Below are positions 10,901-18,985 of a stretch of 64,000 nucleotides of DNA, piece by piece. Source of the stretch: Phytomonospora sp040655735 (lineage in GTDB: Bacteria; Actinomycetota; Actinomycetes; Mycobacteriales; Micromonosporaceae); NCBI RefSeq assembly GCF_040655735.1, contig NZ_JBFAKK010000019.1, forward strand, positions 1-64,000, read 5' to 3'. The notes under the pieces are model-generated. The model searched no databases. It saw only the letters and a list, made by a program, of their open reading frames with translations, and was not told the origin of the DNA. A program made the position numbers and the translations under genes. How positions within the stretch are numbered: the first letter of the stretch is position 1; every line of letters begins with the position of its first letter.

Positions 10901-11257
10901 ATGTACGCACGCGACAACGATGCAAATGCCAACGAGAGGCGAGAGCAACCCGATGGCGAGCTGATCGACGCGGCGGTCACGGCCTTGAAGATGCTCGCCG
11001 ACCCCACCCGGCTGCGGCTGTTGTGGCTGCTCAGCGAGGGCGAGCACGACGTGGGGAGCCTGACGGCGGCCGTCGGTGCCGCGCGGCCGGCCGTCTCCCA
11101 GCACCTGTCGAAACTCCAGTTGGCCGGCCTGGTCGCCTCCCGCCGGGAGGGCCGCCGGGCAATCTACCGCGCGCGCGGCGGGCACGTGCGGCGCCTGGTC
11201 GCCGAGGCCCTGCACGCCGCGTCCCACCATGTCCACAAGCTCGCCGAGCACGACTGA
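10901..11257 (+). CDS. ArsR/SmtB-family metal-responsive repressor
   Basis: Winged-helix repressor of 118 residues. The core LKMLADPTRLRLLWLLSEGE is followed by recognition helix text ARPAVSQHLSKLQLAGLV and the wing REGRRAIYRARG. The C-terminal helix has several His (HAASHHVHKLAEHD), a likely alpha-5 zinc site as in SmtB/CzrA/NmtR. ATG 10901 is eight bases after a CATAAT -10-like box; GTG 10895 is an in-frame alternative. It sits head to head with the CDF exporter and very likely represses it until metal binds. Confidence 0.92.
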   Translation: MYARDNDANANERREQPDGELIDAAVTALKMLADPTRLRLLWLLSEGEHDVGSLTAAVGAARPAVSQHLSKLQLAGLVASRREGRRAIYRARGGHVRRLVAEALHAASHHVHKLAEHD

Positions 11258-11359
11258 ACCGGCCCGCATCGGGGACGTGGCCGCCGGGCGGTCGCTACAG
11301 AGCGGGAACCGACCCTCCCGCCCCTCCCAATCGCCCGCCCGCTCAGGCACACTCGCCCG

Positions 11360-12313
11360 ATGAGCCTCACCGCCGACTGGTACCGCAGCTTCGCCGTCCG
11401 CCAGGCCCGCGGCAAGTCCCGCTCATACGAACGCCTCGCCCACTTCGTCGCCCAGGAGACCCGCCTCCTGCACCTGCTCGACGAACTCCCCGAACCCAAG
11501 CGCCAGCCCAATCTCCTGTTCGGCGCGACCCGCTACCTCGGCGGCCCGACCCGCAGCACCGCCGAGTTCCACGACTGGCTCCTGTGGCACTGGGACGAGG
11601 TCTCGGAGGTCATGCTGGCCCGCCGCACGCAGACCAACGAGCCCGGCCGCTGCGCCGCCCTGCTCCCCCTGCTCGCCTCGCTCCCGCAACCGTTGGCGCT
11701 ACTGGAGGTCGGCGCCTCAGCGGGCCTGTGCCTCTACCCCGACCGCTACCGGTACCGCTACAACGGCCGCACGATAGGCGATCCGCGCAGCGCCGTCCTG
11801 CTCGAATGCGCGACCGACGGCGGTGTCCCGATCCCGGAGCGCCCGCCGACGGTGGTCTGGCGGGCGGGCCTCGACTTGAACCCGCTCGACATCGCCGACG
11901 ACGACGTCCTTCGCTGGCTCAACGCCCTGATCTGGCCGGAGCACGAGCATCGCCGCGCCCGGCTGAAGGCCGCCGCGCGCATCGCCCGCGCCGACCCTCC
12001 GCACCTCGTGAAGGGCGACCTGCTCACCGACCTCGCCGGCCTGGCCGCGCAGGCGCCCGCCGACGCCACGCTCGTCGTCTTCCACAGCGCGGTGCTCACC
12101 TACATCCGCGACGAGTCGCAGCGCGAGGCCTTCGCCGAGACCGTCGCATCCCTTCCGGGGCACTGGATCTCGAACGAGGACGTGAAGGTCTTCCCGCGCC
12201 ACGCGGTGCCGGTCGCGCAGCCCGACGACGGCCCCGAACCGGGCGTCGTGGCCCTCGACGGCCGCGCGGTCGCGCTGAGCGGACCGCACGGCGAGACGCT
12301 GCGCTGGCTGTAG
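11360..12313 (+). CDS. DUF2332 family protein
   Basis: Protein of 317 residues matching the DUF2332 family: it opens with the WYRSFAVRQARGKSRSYERL type start and has a central LLEVGASAGLCLYPD motif that looks like a SAM-binding Rossmann loop, plus VVFHSAVLTYI later. A methyltransferase-like fold is likely but no reaction is known. The ATG follows a CACACT box by six bases, consistent with leaderless initiation. It converges with the toxin-immunity operon, ending six bases from the immunity gene stop. Confidence 0.85.
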   Translation: MSLTADWYRSFAVRQARGKSRSYERLAHFVAQETRLLHLLDELPEPKRQPNLLFGATRYLGGPTRSTAEFHDWLLWHWDEVSEVMLARRTQTNEPGRCAALLPLLASLPQPLALLEVGASAGLCLYPDRYRYRYNGRTIGDPRSAVLLECATDGGVPIPERPPTVVWRAGLDLNPLDIADDDVLRWLNALIWPEHEHRRARLKAAARIARADPPHLVKGDLLTDLAGLAAQAPADATLVVFHSAVLTYIRDESQREAFAETVASLPGHWISNEDVKVFPRHAVPVAQPDDGPEPGVVALDGRAVALSGPHGETLRWL

Positions 12314-12318
12314 GGGGT

Positions 12319-12765
12319 CTACTCCGGGATTCCGAGCCGTCCCCGGTAGGGGTGCCGGCGCTCCCAGGTCTCCTCCCACAGCACCAGCTGCGCCTCCCAG
12401 AACGGCAGGTCGGGCCGGTAGGGCTGGGTCGTCCCCGCTTTCGGTGCGCGGTAGGCGATCAGGCCCCACCACTCCTCGATGCGCTCCACGGCGTACTTCA
12501 GCGGCACGACCGCGCCGCGGTCGAGGAACTGGTGCCGGACGGTCACCTTGTCGCGGGTGAACGTCGTCGTGTGCGCCTCGGCGGTGAAGGTCTCCACATC
12601 GGACTGTCCGGTGAGGACGTCGTCGGCCATCTGCAGCGCGTCCAGGCAGCGCATGGGGCTGTAGTTCACACCGAGCTTCAGCCACGCGGCGAACTCCGCG
12701 TACGCGGCCTCGCCGTCTCCCAGCTCGACGGCGATGTCGCCGTCGGCGTCGACCGTGAATCTCAC
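12319..12765 (-). CDS. Probable immunity protein to the EndoU toxin
   Basis: Small acidic protein of 148 residues with no signal peptide and no recognised domain. GTG 12765 lies 18 bases after the toxin stop, with GGAAGG between them. Position as the last gene right after a nuclease toxin, same strand and close spacing, is the standard location for a cognate immunity gene. Tryptophan- and charge-rich C terminus (WEAQLVLWEETWERRH). The immunity role is inferred from context alone; no sequence homology was recognised. Confidence 0.65.
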   Translation of the reverse strand: MRFTVDADGDIAVELGDGEAAYAEFAAWLKLGVNYSPMRCLDALQMADDVLTGQSDVETFTAEAHTTTFTRDKVTVRHQFLDRGAVVPLKYAVERIEEWWGLIAYRAPKAGTTQPYRPDLPFWEAQLVLWEETWERRHPYRGRLGIPE

Positions 12766-12783
12766 GCCTGCGTGTCCTTCCGG

Positions 12784-13305
12784 TTACTGATTGAAGCTCG
12801 GGAAGCCGTGGCCGATGTTACCGGTCGCCGGGTCGTACCAGCCCTCGATCTTGACGCCGTCGTGCGTACCGGTCCAGGTGCCGGTCACCGGGTCCTTCTT
12901 GCCGTTGGCGAAGGCGTCCGAGGTGGCGTTGTCGATCTTCTGCGAGTCCCAGTCGTCGGGGAAGAACGCGCTGGTCCCGTCGCCCTGCTTGGGCACCCAC
13001 TCCGGCGGCGGGTTGTCGTTCTTGAACTCGACCTTGCCGGAGTAGACGCCGTTGGGGTGCTTCTGGGTGACCTCGGTGGTGCGGCGGTCGTCGAAGTCGT
13101 TGCCGCCGGGCCTGCTGTGGTAACCCCTGCCGACGCGCGCGCCGGTCTCGGCGTCGGTCTTGAGCTCGCCGTGCTGCTGGTGCCGCAGTCCCTTGCCGGA
13201 CATGCGATCGCCGCGTCCGGGCCGGTGCTTGAACTTGTCCAGGTACTTCAGTGCCAGCTTCACCGGATTCGGCCCGCTGCCGCCGCCACCCTTCTTCTTC
13301 GCCAC
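12784..13305 (-). CDS. EndoU-type nuclease toxin
   Basis: Polymorphic-toxin nuclease of 173 residues. The C-terminal ~110 residues match the bacterial EndoU pattern: GYHSRPGG, then NGVYSGKV, SAFFPDDWDSQKI, GTWTGTHDGVKIEGW and GHGFPSF. EndoU domains cleave RNA and are common tips of contact-dependent and type VII toxins. The N terminus (VAKKKGGGGSGPNP, then LALKYLDKF) is a basic linker, so the toxin is a free-standing tip rather than the end of a long carrier. GTG 13305 begins eight bases after the upstream WXG-like gene stop. Catalytic His and Lys positions are assigned by family resemblance only. Confidence 0.85.
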   Translation of the reverse strand: MAKKKGGGGSGPNPVKLALKYLDKFKHRPGRGDRMSGKGLRHQQHGELKTDAETGARVGRGYHSRPGGNDFDDRRTTEVTQKHPNGVYSGKVEFKNDNPPPEWVPKQGDGTSAFFPDDWDSQKIDNATSDAFANGKKDPVTGTWTGTHDGVKIEGWYDPATGNIGHGFPSFNQ

Positions 13306-13313
13306 GAGTCGCC

Positions 13314-13805
13314 CTATCCGAGGAGTTTGAAGACGGCTTCTTGCATCAGGTTCGAGATGACCTGCCGGGCCAGCTGCTGGAACAGCGGGATCTGCAGCAG
13401 GGAGGCGCCGAAGGTCACGGCGGCCTCGGCGACCGCGATGGCGATCTGCACGGCGAGGATGACCAGCTGGACGATCACCATGATCTTCAGCGCGATCACG
13501 ATGACCCCGCAGATGATCATCCCGGCGCCGCCGATCAGGGCGGCGGTGGCACCGTTGTCGAGGGTGGAGACGGGCCCGTCGTCGCCGGTCCACCAGCCTT
13601 TGAAGGCGTCGATCTCGGCGCCCAGGTTGCCGTCCCAGACACCGCCCGCGGCGGCGTTGGCCTCGGCGATGACACCGTCGAGTTCACCCGACAGGTCCAT
13701 CCAGGCCTGGCCCATCTCGATGAGCGACTCCTCGTTCGATGCGGGCCAGTCGTAGCCGAGCAGGCCGAGCAGGTCGGCGAGTTCGGAAGGGAGCATCAGC
13801 GCCAT
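13314..13805 (-). CDS. WXG100-like protein with hydrophobic C-terminal half
   Basis: Protein of 163 residues. Residues ~1-100 are helical with a WMDLSGELDGVIAEANAAAG heptad region and a VWDGNLGAEIDAFKGWW segment, recalling the helical hairpin of type VII (ESX/WXG100) targets. Residues ~85-125 are two long hydrophobic stretches, as in the N-terminal carrier parts of many actinobacterial type VII toxins. The C terminus is helical (LMQEAVFKLLG). In related systems this module is fused to the toxin; here it ends just before the EndoU ORF. Likely the carrier that delivers the toxin. Confidence 0.75.
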   Translation of the reverse strand: MALMLPSELADLLGLLGYDWPASNEESLIEMGQAWMDLSGELDGVIAEANAAAGGVWDGNLGAEIDAFKGWWTGDDGPVSTLDNGATAALIGGAGMIICGVIVIALKIMVIVQLVILAVQIAIAVAEAAVTFGASLLQIPLFQQLARQVISNLMQEAVFKLLG

Positions 13806-13809
13806 CGGT

Positions 13810-14133
13810 TCACCGCTCCAGGCTCTTGTCGTACTTCTCGATGGACTGCTTGATCGACTCCTCGGCCTCGGCGTAGGCCTGCGCGGAGCCGCCGATGTCC
13901 TGGCCGGCGAGGCCGATGCCTTCGGCGGCGCCGCCGAAGGACTCCATGGCGAACTCGAAGACGGCCTGGTGGGCGTCGCCGATCAGGCCGCCGATCTCAT
14001 CGTTTCCGGGTGCGTCGGCGTAGCCGGAGATCTTGGCGGAGAAGGCTTCCAGGACTTCGGCGAGGTGTTCGGCGACGGCTTCCATGTCGCGTCCGGAGCC
14101 GGCCATGCCGTCGGGGTCGATCTCGAAGCTCAT
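13810..14133 (-). CDS. WXG100/ESX-like small helical protein
   Basis: All-helical protein of 107 residues, acidic, without a signal peptide. MSFEIDPDGMAGSGRDMEAV opens it and YAEAEESIKQSIEKYDKSL ends it, in the style of ESX-secreted WXG-like proteins with a central turn (GNDEIGGLIGDAH). Start ATG 14133 overlaps the upstream stop by the ATGA arrangement, indicating translational coupling. It probably partners the next gene product in secretion. No canonical WXG tripeptide is seen, so the assignment rests on length, helix pattern and neighbourhood. Confidence 0.7.
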   Translation of the reverse strand: MSFEIDPDGMAGSGRDMEAVAEHLAEVLEAFSAKISGYADAPGNDEIGGLIGDAHQAVFEFAMESFGGAAEGIGLAGQDIGGSAQAYAEAEESIKQSIEKYDKSLER

Positions 14134-14561
14134 GTGGTTCCGCCGTCTCCGCGGGAGGCGAGCCGCTGGTGCGCGTCGGTGAGGCGGGTGAGGAAGCCGC
14201 CGAGCTGGGCCGCCGACTGCTTCTGGATCTCTTCGAGGCGCTCCGACAAGGCGGCGAGGTCGACGCCGGAGGCGTCCTGTGCCTGGCCGCGAAGTGCGGC
14301 AAGGGCGCTGTTGACGGCCTCGGTGACGGCTTCGGCGAGCGCCTCGGTGCCCAGGCGGGCGGCGCGCGGGTCGATGTCCACTTTGACCTTGCCGGGGAGT
14401 GCGGCGGTGGCGCGGACGAGTCCGCCGGCGGCGTCACCGGTGGGCGGCTCGCCGTCCTCGCCCGCCTGTTGCTCCTGCGCCCGCGCGACCTCGCGGGCGG
14501 TCTTGAGTGTCTCGGTGAGCGCGGCGGCGATGCCGTCGGCGCTGGCCGGGTCGGGGCTCAC
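14130..14561 (-). CDS. YbaB/EbfC-like protein heading toxin operon
   Basis: Protein of 143 residues resembling the YbaB/EbfC nucleoid-associated-like family found beside actinobacterial WXG100 toxin genes. The middle shows GLVRATAALPGKVKVDIDPR, the beta-strand region of the fold, followed by AARLGTEALAEAVTEAVNSA. GTG 14561 is preceded by GGAGG. It is the first gene of the five-gene operon that ends with toxin and immunity. In such loci the YbaB-like protein is thought to act as a chaperone or secretion partner; that role is inferred. Confidence 0.72.
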   Translation of the reverse strand: MSPDPASADGIAAALTETLKTAREVARAQEQQAGEDGEPPTGDAAGGLVRATAALPGKVKVDIDPRAARLGTEALAEAVTEAVNSALAALRGQAQDASGVDLAALSERLEEIQKQSAAQLGGFLTRLTDAHQRLASRGDGGTT

Positions 14562-14699
14562 GACTCCTCCAAGGTTCGGTCCGAGTGGGAGACCTCACGC
14601 TACCTCTGCGTGACAACCGTGGGCGCCGCGAGCGGTCACCGAATCGGGCCGTGGCCTGCGTTCGCGCTGAGACGGGGGCCGTCGGGGAAATGGCGACCG

Positions 14700-15419
14700 T
14701 CACACTGCGTCGCGGCCGGGCGCTTCCTCTTCGTCGACGATGAGGAAGTCGCGGACGAGCGACTCGGCCTGGCGCACCAGGGGTCGCAGGACCTTGTAGC
14801 GCGACAGGGTCACGATCCTGGCGACCATGGGCGCGGTGCGCGCGGCCAGTTCGCGGGTGCGGTGCTGGCCGGGGCTGCGGTCGTAGACCCAGTAGAGGAC
14901 GACCGCCATCTGGTGCAGCCACAGCATTTCGGGGAGGATGTCGGCGATCTCGGGGCTGACCTTCAGGCCGGTGCCGGCCAGGACCTCGCGGTAGAGCGCG
15001 GTGTCCTCCAGCCTCGCCGGCGCGGACTCGTGCGAGAAGGGGCTCAGCGGGCTGGCCGGGTCGGCGGCGTTGCGGAAGAACTGCCCGGCGAAGCGGTGGT
15101 AGGGCTCGGCGACCTCCAGCCAGCAGGCGAGGGCGATCCCGACGCGGGCGGCGAGGTCGGTCTGGCCCGCCATGCGCTCGCGGGTCAAGACGACGTGCTC
15201 GGCGACCATCCGGCTGTAGAAGCCCTGGATGAGGTGGTCCTTGGAGGTGAAGTAGTAGTAGGCGTTGCCGACCGACACGCCCGCCTCGGCGGCGATGGCC
15301 CGCATGGTGGTCTTGTCGTAGCCGCGCTCGGCGAACAACCGCAGCGCGGTCTCGAGGATCGCGCTGCGGGTGCGTTCGCTGCGAGCACGGGCACGGCCCG
15401 CAGCGGCCGGTTCTGTCAC
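14700..15419 (-). CDS. TetR-family regulator
   Basis: TetR regulator of 239 residues. The HTH is clear: RSAILETALRLFAERGYDKT then AGVSVGNAYYYFTSKDHLI. The start GTG 15419 lies ten bases after the stop of the membrane-protein gene 15430-15831, so the two form an operon. Two perfect palindromes upstream of that operon are probable operators, implying autoregulation. The effector is unknown; the large aromatic C-terminal pocket suggests a hydrophobic ligand. Confidence 0.9.
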   Translation of the reverse strand: MTEPAAAGRARARSERTRSAILETALRLFAERGYDKTTMRAIAAEAGVSVGNAYYYFTSKDHLIQGFYSRMVAEHVVLTRERMAGQTDLAARVGIALACWLEVAEPYHRFAGQFFRNAADPASPLSPFSHESAPARLEDTALYREVLAGTGLKVSPEIADILPEMLWLHQMAVVLYWVYDRSPGQHRTRELAARTAPMVARIVTLSRYKVLRPLVRQAESLVRDFLIVDEEEAPGRDAV

Positions 15420-15429
15420 AGGCAGAAGC

Positions 15430-15831
15430 CTAGACAGCCGGTTGACGGGGTGCGCCGGGCGGGAGGGCGTAGTTGCGCAGGTCGCCGTGGATGCTGCGGC
15501 GACGGAAGCGGCCGAGGACGAAGACGTTGGTCAGGTGCAGGACGCCCAGGACGAGCAGGACGGCGCCGAGTTTGAAGGCGACCGACTCGAAGACCTCCCG
15601 CACGGTGGCGGGTGGACGGGAGTCGGTGAGCCAGAGGGCGATGAAGCCGAGGTTGATGAGGTAGAAGCCGACCTGGAGGAGCTTGCCGACGGCGTCGGCG
15701 AGGTTGTCGTCGCCGCGGAAGACCTCCTTGAGGAAGACGATCCCGTTGCGGGTGAGGGTTCGGGCGACCCAGACGGTCAAGACGACCGCGATGACCAGGT
15801 AGACGCTGTAGCCGAGGACGGACAGTTCCAT
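15430..15831 (-). CDS. Small integral membrane protein
   Basis: Membrane protein of 133 residues with three hydrophobic segments (YSVYLVIAVVLTVWVA, LLQVGFYLINLGFIALWL, LGAVLLVLGVLHLTNVFVL) separated by short charged loops (VFRGDDNLADAVGKL, FRRRS). No family named with confidence; similar small proteins are widespread in actinomycetes. ATG 15831 follows AGGAG. It is the first gene of a two-gene operon with a TetR regulator and lies just downstream of two matching palindromes, so its expression is probably ligand-induced. Confidence 0.8.
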   Translation of the reverse strand: MELSVLGYSVYLVIAVVLTVWVARTLTRNGIVFLKEVFRGDDNLADAVGKLLQVGFYLINLGFIALWLTDSRPPATVREVFESVAFKLGAVLLVLGVLHLTNVFVLGRFRRRSIHGDLRNYALPPGAPRQPAV

Positions 15832-15843
15832 GGGGCACTCCTA

Positions 15844-15900
15844 GTTGAACGTGTTCAACTTTCAGGCGGGACTCTACGCCTGTTTTTGAACGCGTTCAAA
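15844..15900. promoter_or_regulatory. Two TTGAAC-type palindromic operators
   Basis: GTTGAACGTGTTCAAC at 15844-15859 and TTTGAACGCGTTCAAA at 15885-15900 are perfect 16-base palindromes sharing the core TTGAACRYGTTCAA, centres 41 bases apart. They sit immediately upstream of the membrane protein-TetR operon. Two copies of one core next to a TetR gene make them likely TetR binding sites. Confidence 0.78.
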
Positions 15901-15966
15901 GATGCCTGCCCGTGATGTGGGCCACGCGCCGACGGCCGGTCACCTTCACCTGGCAGAATGCGCCCA

Positions 15967-16515
15967 ATGCCGACCGAGCTGAATGCCACCCTGCGCGAAG
16001 TCTCCGCCCGTCTGGTCGCCTGGGGCATGACCTCCGAGGCCGACCGGGACAAGATCCTCACCGAGGAGGGCGATCAGGCCGACCACCCCGGCGAGTACGA
16101 CTGGGCCGACGTGTTCGAGCTGTTCGACCTGGGGCTGTACGTGTCGGCCGGCGACGGCGAGGCCGACGACCTGGAGGAGACCTACCAGGACCTGCTCGAA
16201 GAGCTGGCCGGGCTCAGCGGCCGGACCGTCACCGAGGTCGAACTCGGCGAGGACGAGGACGGCGAGGAGCTGCTGACCTTCGTTCTCGACGGCGAGGAGT
16301 TCGCCTGGGAGGTCGAGCACCTGTCGCCGGGACAGCTCGACATGCTGTCGATCTGGGAGTGCGTGGGGGATCTGGAGCCCGACGACGGGCGCGTCTTCTT
16401 CCACACGCGCGGCGACGTCGACGGGGAGTGGAGCGAGAGCCTGTACGTGCTGGCCAGGCCGGCGCAGGTGGCGACGCTCAAAGAGGAGTACGGGCTGGAG
16501 CTGGACCCGGTGTGA
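15967..16515 (+). CDS. Acidic hypothetical protein
   Basis: Soluble protein of 182 residues, strongly acidic (stretches such as DGEADDLEETYQDLLEEL and GEDEDGEELL), no signal peptide or membrane segment. I do not recognise a domain. Start ATG 15967 is seven bases after a CAGAAT box; an in-frame ATG at 15958 overlaps that box. It is divergent from the TetR-regulated membrane-protein operon, with the palindromes between them. Confidence 0.75.
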   Translation: MPTELNATLREVSARLVAWGMTSEADRDKILTEEGDQADHPGEYDWADVFELFDLGLYVSAGDGEADDLEETYQDLLEELAGLSGRTVTEVELGEDEDGEELLTFVLDGEEFAWEVEHLSPGQLDMLSIWECVGDLEPDDGRVFFHTRGDVDGEWSESLYVLARPAQVATLKEEYGLELDPV

Positions 16516-16590
16516 GCCGCCGGCGCCGTCGTGGGCCTTCGACCCGGTCCACGACGACCCCGCGCGGCGCCGCGCCGCCGGCCTTGGGAG

Positions 16591-17040
16591 TTACCAGGCG
16601 CCGGGGATCTGCCGCGTCGTCGCGTTCAGCCGGTTCCACAGGTTGATCATCGAGATGTTCATGACCAGGGCGGCCAGCTGCCGCTCGTCGTAGTGCGCCT
16701 TCGCCTCGGCCCACACCGCGTCGGTGACGTCGCCGGCGTCGGCCAGCCGCGTCATCTCCTCGGCGAGGTGGAGGGCGGCGCGCTCGGCGTCGGTGAAGTA
16801 CGGCGCCTCGCGCCAGGTCGCCACGGTCCACAGGCGCTCGTCGGTGGTGCCCATCTTCTTGAGGCCCTTGGCGTGCATGTCCGCGCAGACCGCGCATCCG
16901 TTGATCTGGCTCGCGCGCAGGTTCACCAGTTCCAGGACCTCCTCGCCGATGCCCGTCTGCGCGCAGGACTTGCTCACGGCCAGGAGGGCGTCGAGCGTGC
17001 CGTCGAGGATCATGACCGGGTTCTTCATGCGGGATTCCAT
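16591..17040 (-). CDS. Carboxymuconolactone decarboxylase/AhpD-like protein
   Basis: Protein of 149 residues in the CMD/AhpD fold. The redox motif CAVCADMHAKGLKK has the paired cysteines and nearby His of alkylhydroperoxidase-like members, and LRASQINGC precedes it as in the family. Members reduce peroxides or act as general thiol oxidoreductases. ATG 17040 follows AAGGAG by six bases. No partner peroxiredoxin gene is adjacent. Confidence 0.9.
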   Translation of the reverse strand: MESRMKNPVMILDGTLDALLAVSKSCAQTGIGEEVLELVNLRASQINGCAVCADMHAKGLKKMGTTDERLWTVATWREAPYFTDAERAALHLAEEMTRLADAGDVTDAVWAEAKAHYDERQLAALVMNISMINLWNRLNATTRQIPGAW

Positions 17041-17126
17041 TGCGGGCTCCTTGGTTCGTGATGAGCTGACACCGCATTGACGGATCGGGGCGCGCGAATG
17101 TGACCGGGGCAGGGGTTTTTCCGTCG

Positions 17127-17708
17127 CTAGGGCAGGAAGATCCCGCGGCACTCGGCTTCGAGGTCGATCAGCGCGTCCGCGAACTGCCGGTGGGTCGCCT
17201 CGTCGGGGAGCGAGGTGCGGATCTCGGTCTCGGTGCCCTCCGCGTCGACGACGACCAGCACCAGCGGCTCGCCGTCGCGGCCCGCCTCGACCTGCACCGT
17301 CCCCGGCAGGTCGGCGATGAAGATCTCGATCGGGACGAGCTCGGCGGTGTCGACGCGCAGCGGCCCGCCGTGGCAGTTGCCGCTGGAGGCGAACAGGACC
17401 TCGTAGCGGACGTCGTAGAGCTCGGCTTCCAGGCGCGTGACGAGGATGGCGGCCGGCCCCGTGTTGGCGATGACGCCGCTGACGGCCAGGCCGTTGACCC
17501 GGGCCAGGTCGGCGGCCGGGAAACCGTCGAGGCTGGAGAACTCCACGAGCGCGTTGGACGCGACGCCGCCCTCGGTCGCGTCGAGCTGTTTCACGGCGAC
17601 CCAGGTCGCGGCGGCGCCGACGAGGGTCGCCAGCGTGATGCTGGTGATCGTCATGAGCCGCCCGGGCGGTGCCGCCAGCCAGCGGCCGGCGCGGTTGGGC
17701 CTGGCCAT
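17127..17708 (-). CDS. Membrane-anchored hypothetical protein
   Basis: Protein of 193 residues with a short basic cytoplasmic start, one N-terminal membrane helix (MTITSITLATLVGAAATWVA) and a large extracellular domain rich in beta-like text, with one cysteine pair (GNCHGG and EAECRG). No family recognised. ATG 17708 lies seven bases after TACAGT, a leaderless arrangement. Function unknown. Confidence 0.78.
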   Translation of the reverse strand: MARPNRAGRWLAAPPGRLMTITSITLATLVGAAATWVAVKQLDATEGGVASNALVEFSSLDGFPAADLARVNGLAVSGVIANTGPAAILVTRLEAELYDVRYEVLFASSGNCHGGPLRVDTAELVPIEIFIADLPGTVQVEAGRDGEPLVLVVVDAEGTETEIRTSLPDEATHRQFADALIDLEAECRGIFLP

Positions 17709-17822
17709 AGGGCGGACTGTAGCTGTTCGTGACCGGCGCGTATACGGCCGATCGTCCATAGTGGGGTGTTTGTGGCGGGCGGCTGTTCTGCCCGGCGGCG
17801 CGGCGCGGGGAGGATGTCGCCC

Positions 17823-18078
17823 ATGAGCCTGACACTCACCGACCGGCGTGCGCCTTGGGTCGTCTTCACGTGCTCGGGCGACCCGTGGCTCGCGGACGCG
17901 ACAAGGTCCCTGGTCGAGCGGGGCGGGCGTGTGTTTCGCCTGGACGCCCAGGAGATGCGCGACCAGCGGGCGTTGTTCGCCGAAAGCCAGACCGTCAACA
18001 CGATGGCCCTGGTCACCGGCATGTTGGAGGGCTCGCCCTCGTCGACGACTACCGGCTCGACATCGGCCGCACCCTGAT
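17823..18078 (+). pseudogene. Barstar-like gene fragment
   Basis: ATG 17823 follows GGAGG. Residues 1-53 resemble the N terminus of the barstar (ribonuclease inhibitor) family: PWVVFTCSGDPWLADATRSL then GGRVFRLDAQEMRDQRALFA. The expected YFGHNWDAL region never appears; after LFAES the text is different, and the frame stops at 18078. A neighbouring frame at 18035-18150 contains VDDYRLDIGRTLIYSAAGRL, a different gene fragment. The inhibitor appears truncated and joined to unrelated debris. Confidence 0.5.
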
Positions 18079-18239
18079 TTACTCCGCCGCCGGGCGACTC
18101 CAGGCCGTCACCAGCAGCCCTCTTGCGATGGAAGGAAACCGACCGAGCTTCGTACTCGCCAACGAGTCGCAGAACCCACCGACCCGACCGACTACTCCGC
18201 CTGACCCCAGTACGCCAGCCCGACCGCGAAGCGCGGACC

Positions 18240-18512
18240 CGGGCCAATTCGGCGTGGCCACCACCAGCCCCGACGACGCCCGAGGAGGGCCGTTTCACGA
18301 AGTCCTCGACGCCGCCAAGGGCTACGCCTCCCGCCACACCGACAGCGGCGAGGCTGCCGCCTCGCTCCACATCGAACGCCGCCGTATTGACCGGCACGTC
18401 GTCGCCGATGCCGACCACTCCCTCGCCGTCGAGTACGGCGACCACTCCAAGTTCCGGCGAGTGGGTCGACGGCCAGTACATCCTCACCCGCGCCGCAAAC
18501 GACGCCGGATAG
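18240..18512 (+). pseudogene. Phage head-tail connector (HK97 gp10-like) remnant
   Basis: Two frames combine to read like an HK97 gp10-type tail-completion protein: FHEVLDAAKGYASRHTDSGE, ASLHIERRRIDRHVVADADH and LAVEYGDHSK in one frame, then GEWVDGQYILTRAANDAG and a stop at 18512 in another. The pattern of Ala-Ser-Leu beta strands, ADADHSLAVEYG and a terminal ILTRAA fits the family. No usable start remains. It is followed, after an antisense gene, by tail terminator and tail tube remnants in canonical phage order. Confidence 0.55.
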
Positions 18513-18518
18513 GCCGTG

Positions 18519-18881
18519 CTAGCTGGCCTGTTCCGCTGCGGCATGGTCAATGCACAAAGGGAACGAGAATTCCGCTGATGAACCGTCTACTCGTTCCACG
18601 TAGAAGCAGCGCGTTCCGCCGAACCCGTTCTCGTTCACGCGGACGACAAACCCCTTGATGCCTGCGCCGATCTTCTCCTCTGCCTCAGGATGTAGCGCGA
18701 CGAGATCGTGAATGAAAGCAATGTCGTCGGGGTCGTCGACGCGTTGGCCGAGTCCGGGATTCAACTCCGGTGGCCGCTCCGGTCCATCCCCGGGATAACG
18801 GTCCCGTATCTCGCGACATGCATCCGTCGCTGCCTTCTTCGTCTTGAATGAGCGGTTTCCGATCCGCACCGGTGTTGCCAT
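18519..18881 (-). CDS. DUF3223 domain protein
   Basis: Protein of 120 residues of the DUF3223 type: it opens with VRIGNRSFKTKKAATDACRE and has DDPDDIAFIHDLVALHPEAE in the middle, a characteristic helical stretch, then GFVVRVNENGFGGTRCFYVE. ATG 18881 follows GGGAGG, which decides against the upstream ATG at 18917. It lies antisense within phage debris, ending seven bases from the gp10-like remnant. It looks intact, so it may be an accessory (moron-like) gene carried with the prophage. Function unknown. Confidence 0.82.
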   Translation of the reverse strand: MATPVRIGNRSFKTKKAATDACREIRDRYPGDGPERPPELNPGLGQRVDDPDDIAFIHDLVALHPEAEEKIGAGIKGFVVRVNENGFGGTRCFYVERVDGSSAEFSFPLCIDHAAAEQAS

Positions 18882-18985
18882 GACTGCCTCCCAGCGACCG
18901 AACACACGCCGCGCCACAACTTGAGGCTACGACCGTTCCGCCTGCTCGGTAGGCGTTTGCGCTAGTGCAGGCCGGGGGTGGCGCC

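Noticed and set aside
13305..13314. Possible frameshift joining the WXG-like carrier and EndoU
   Set aside because: The carrier ends with a natural-looking helix and stop, and the EndoU ORF has its own GTG; I keep them separate but note resequencing in the finding.
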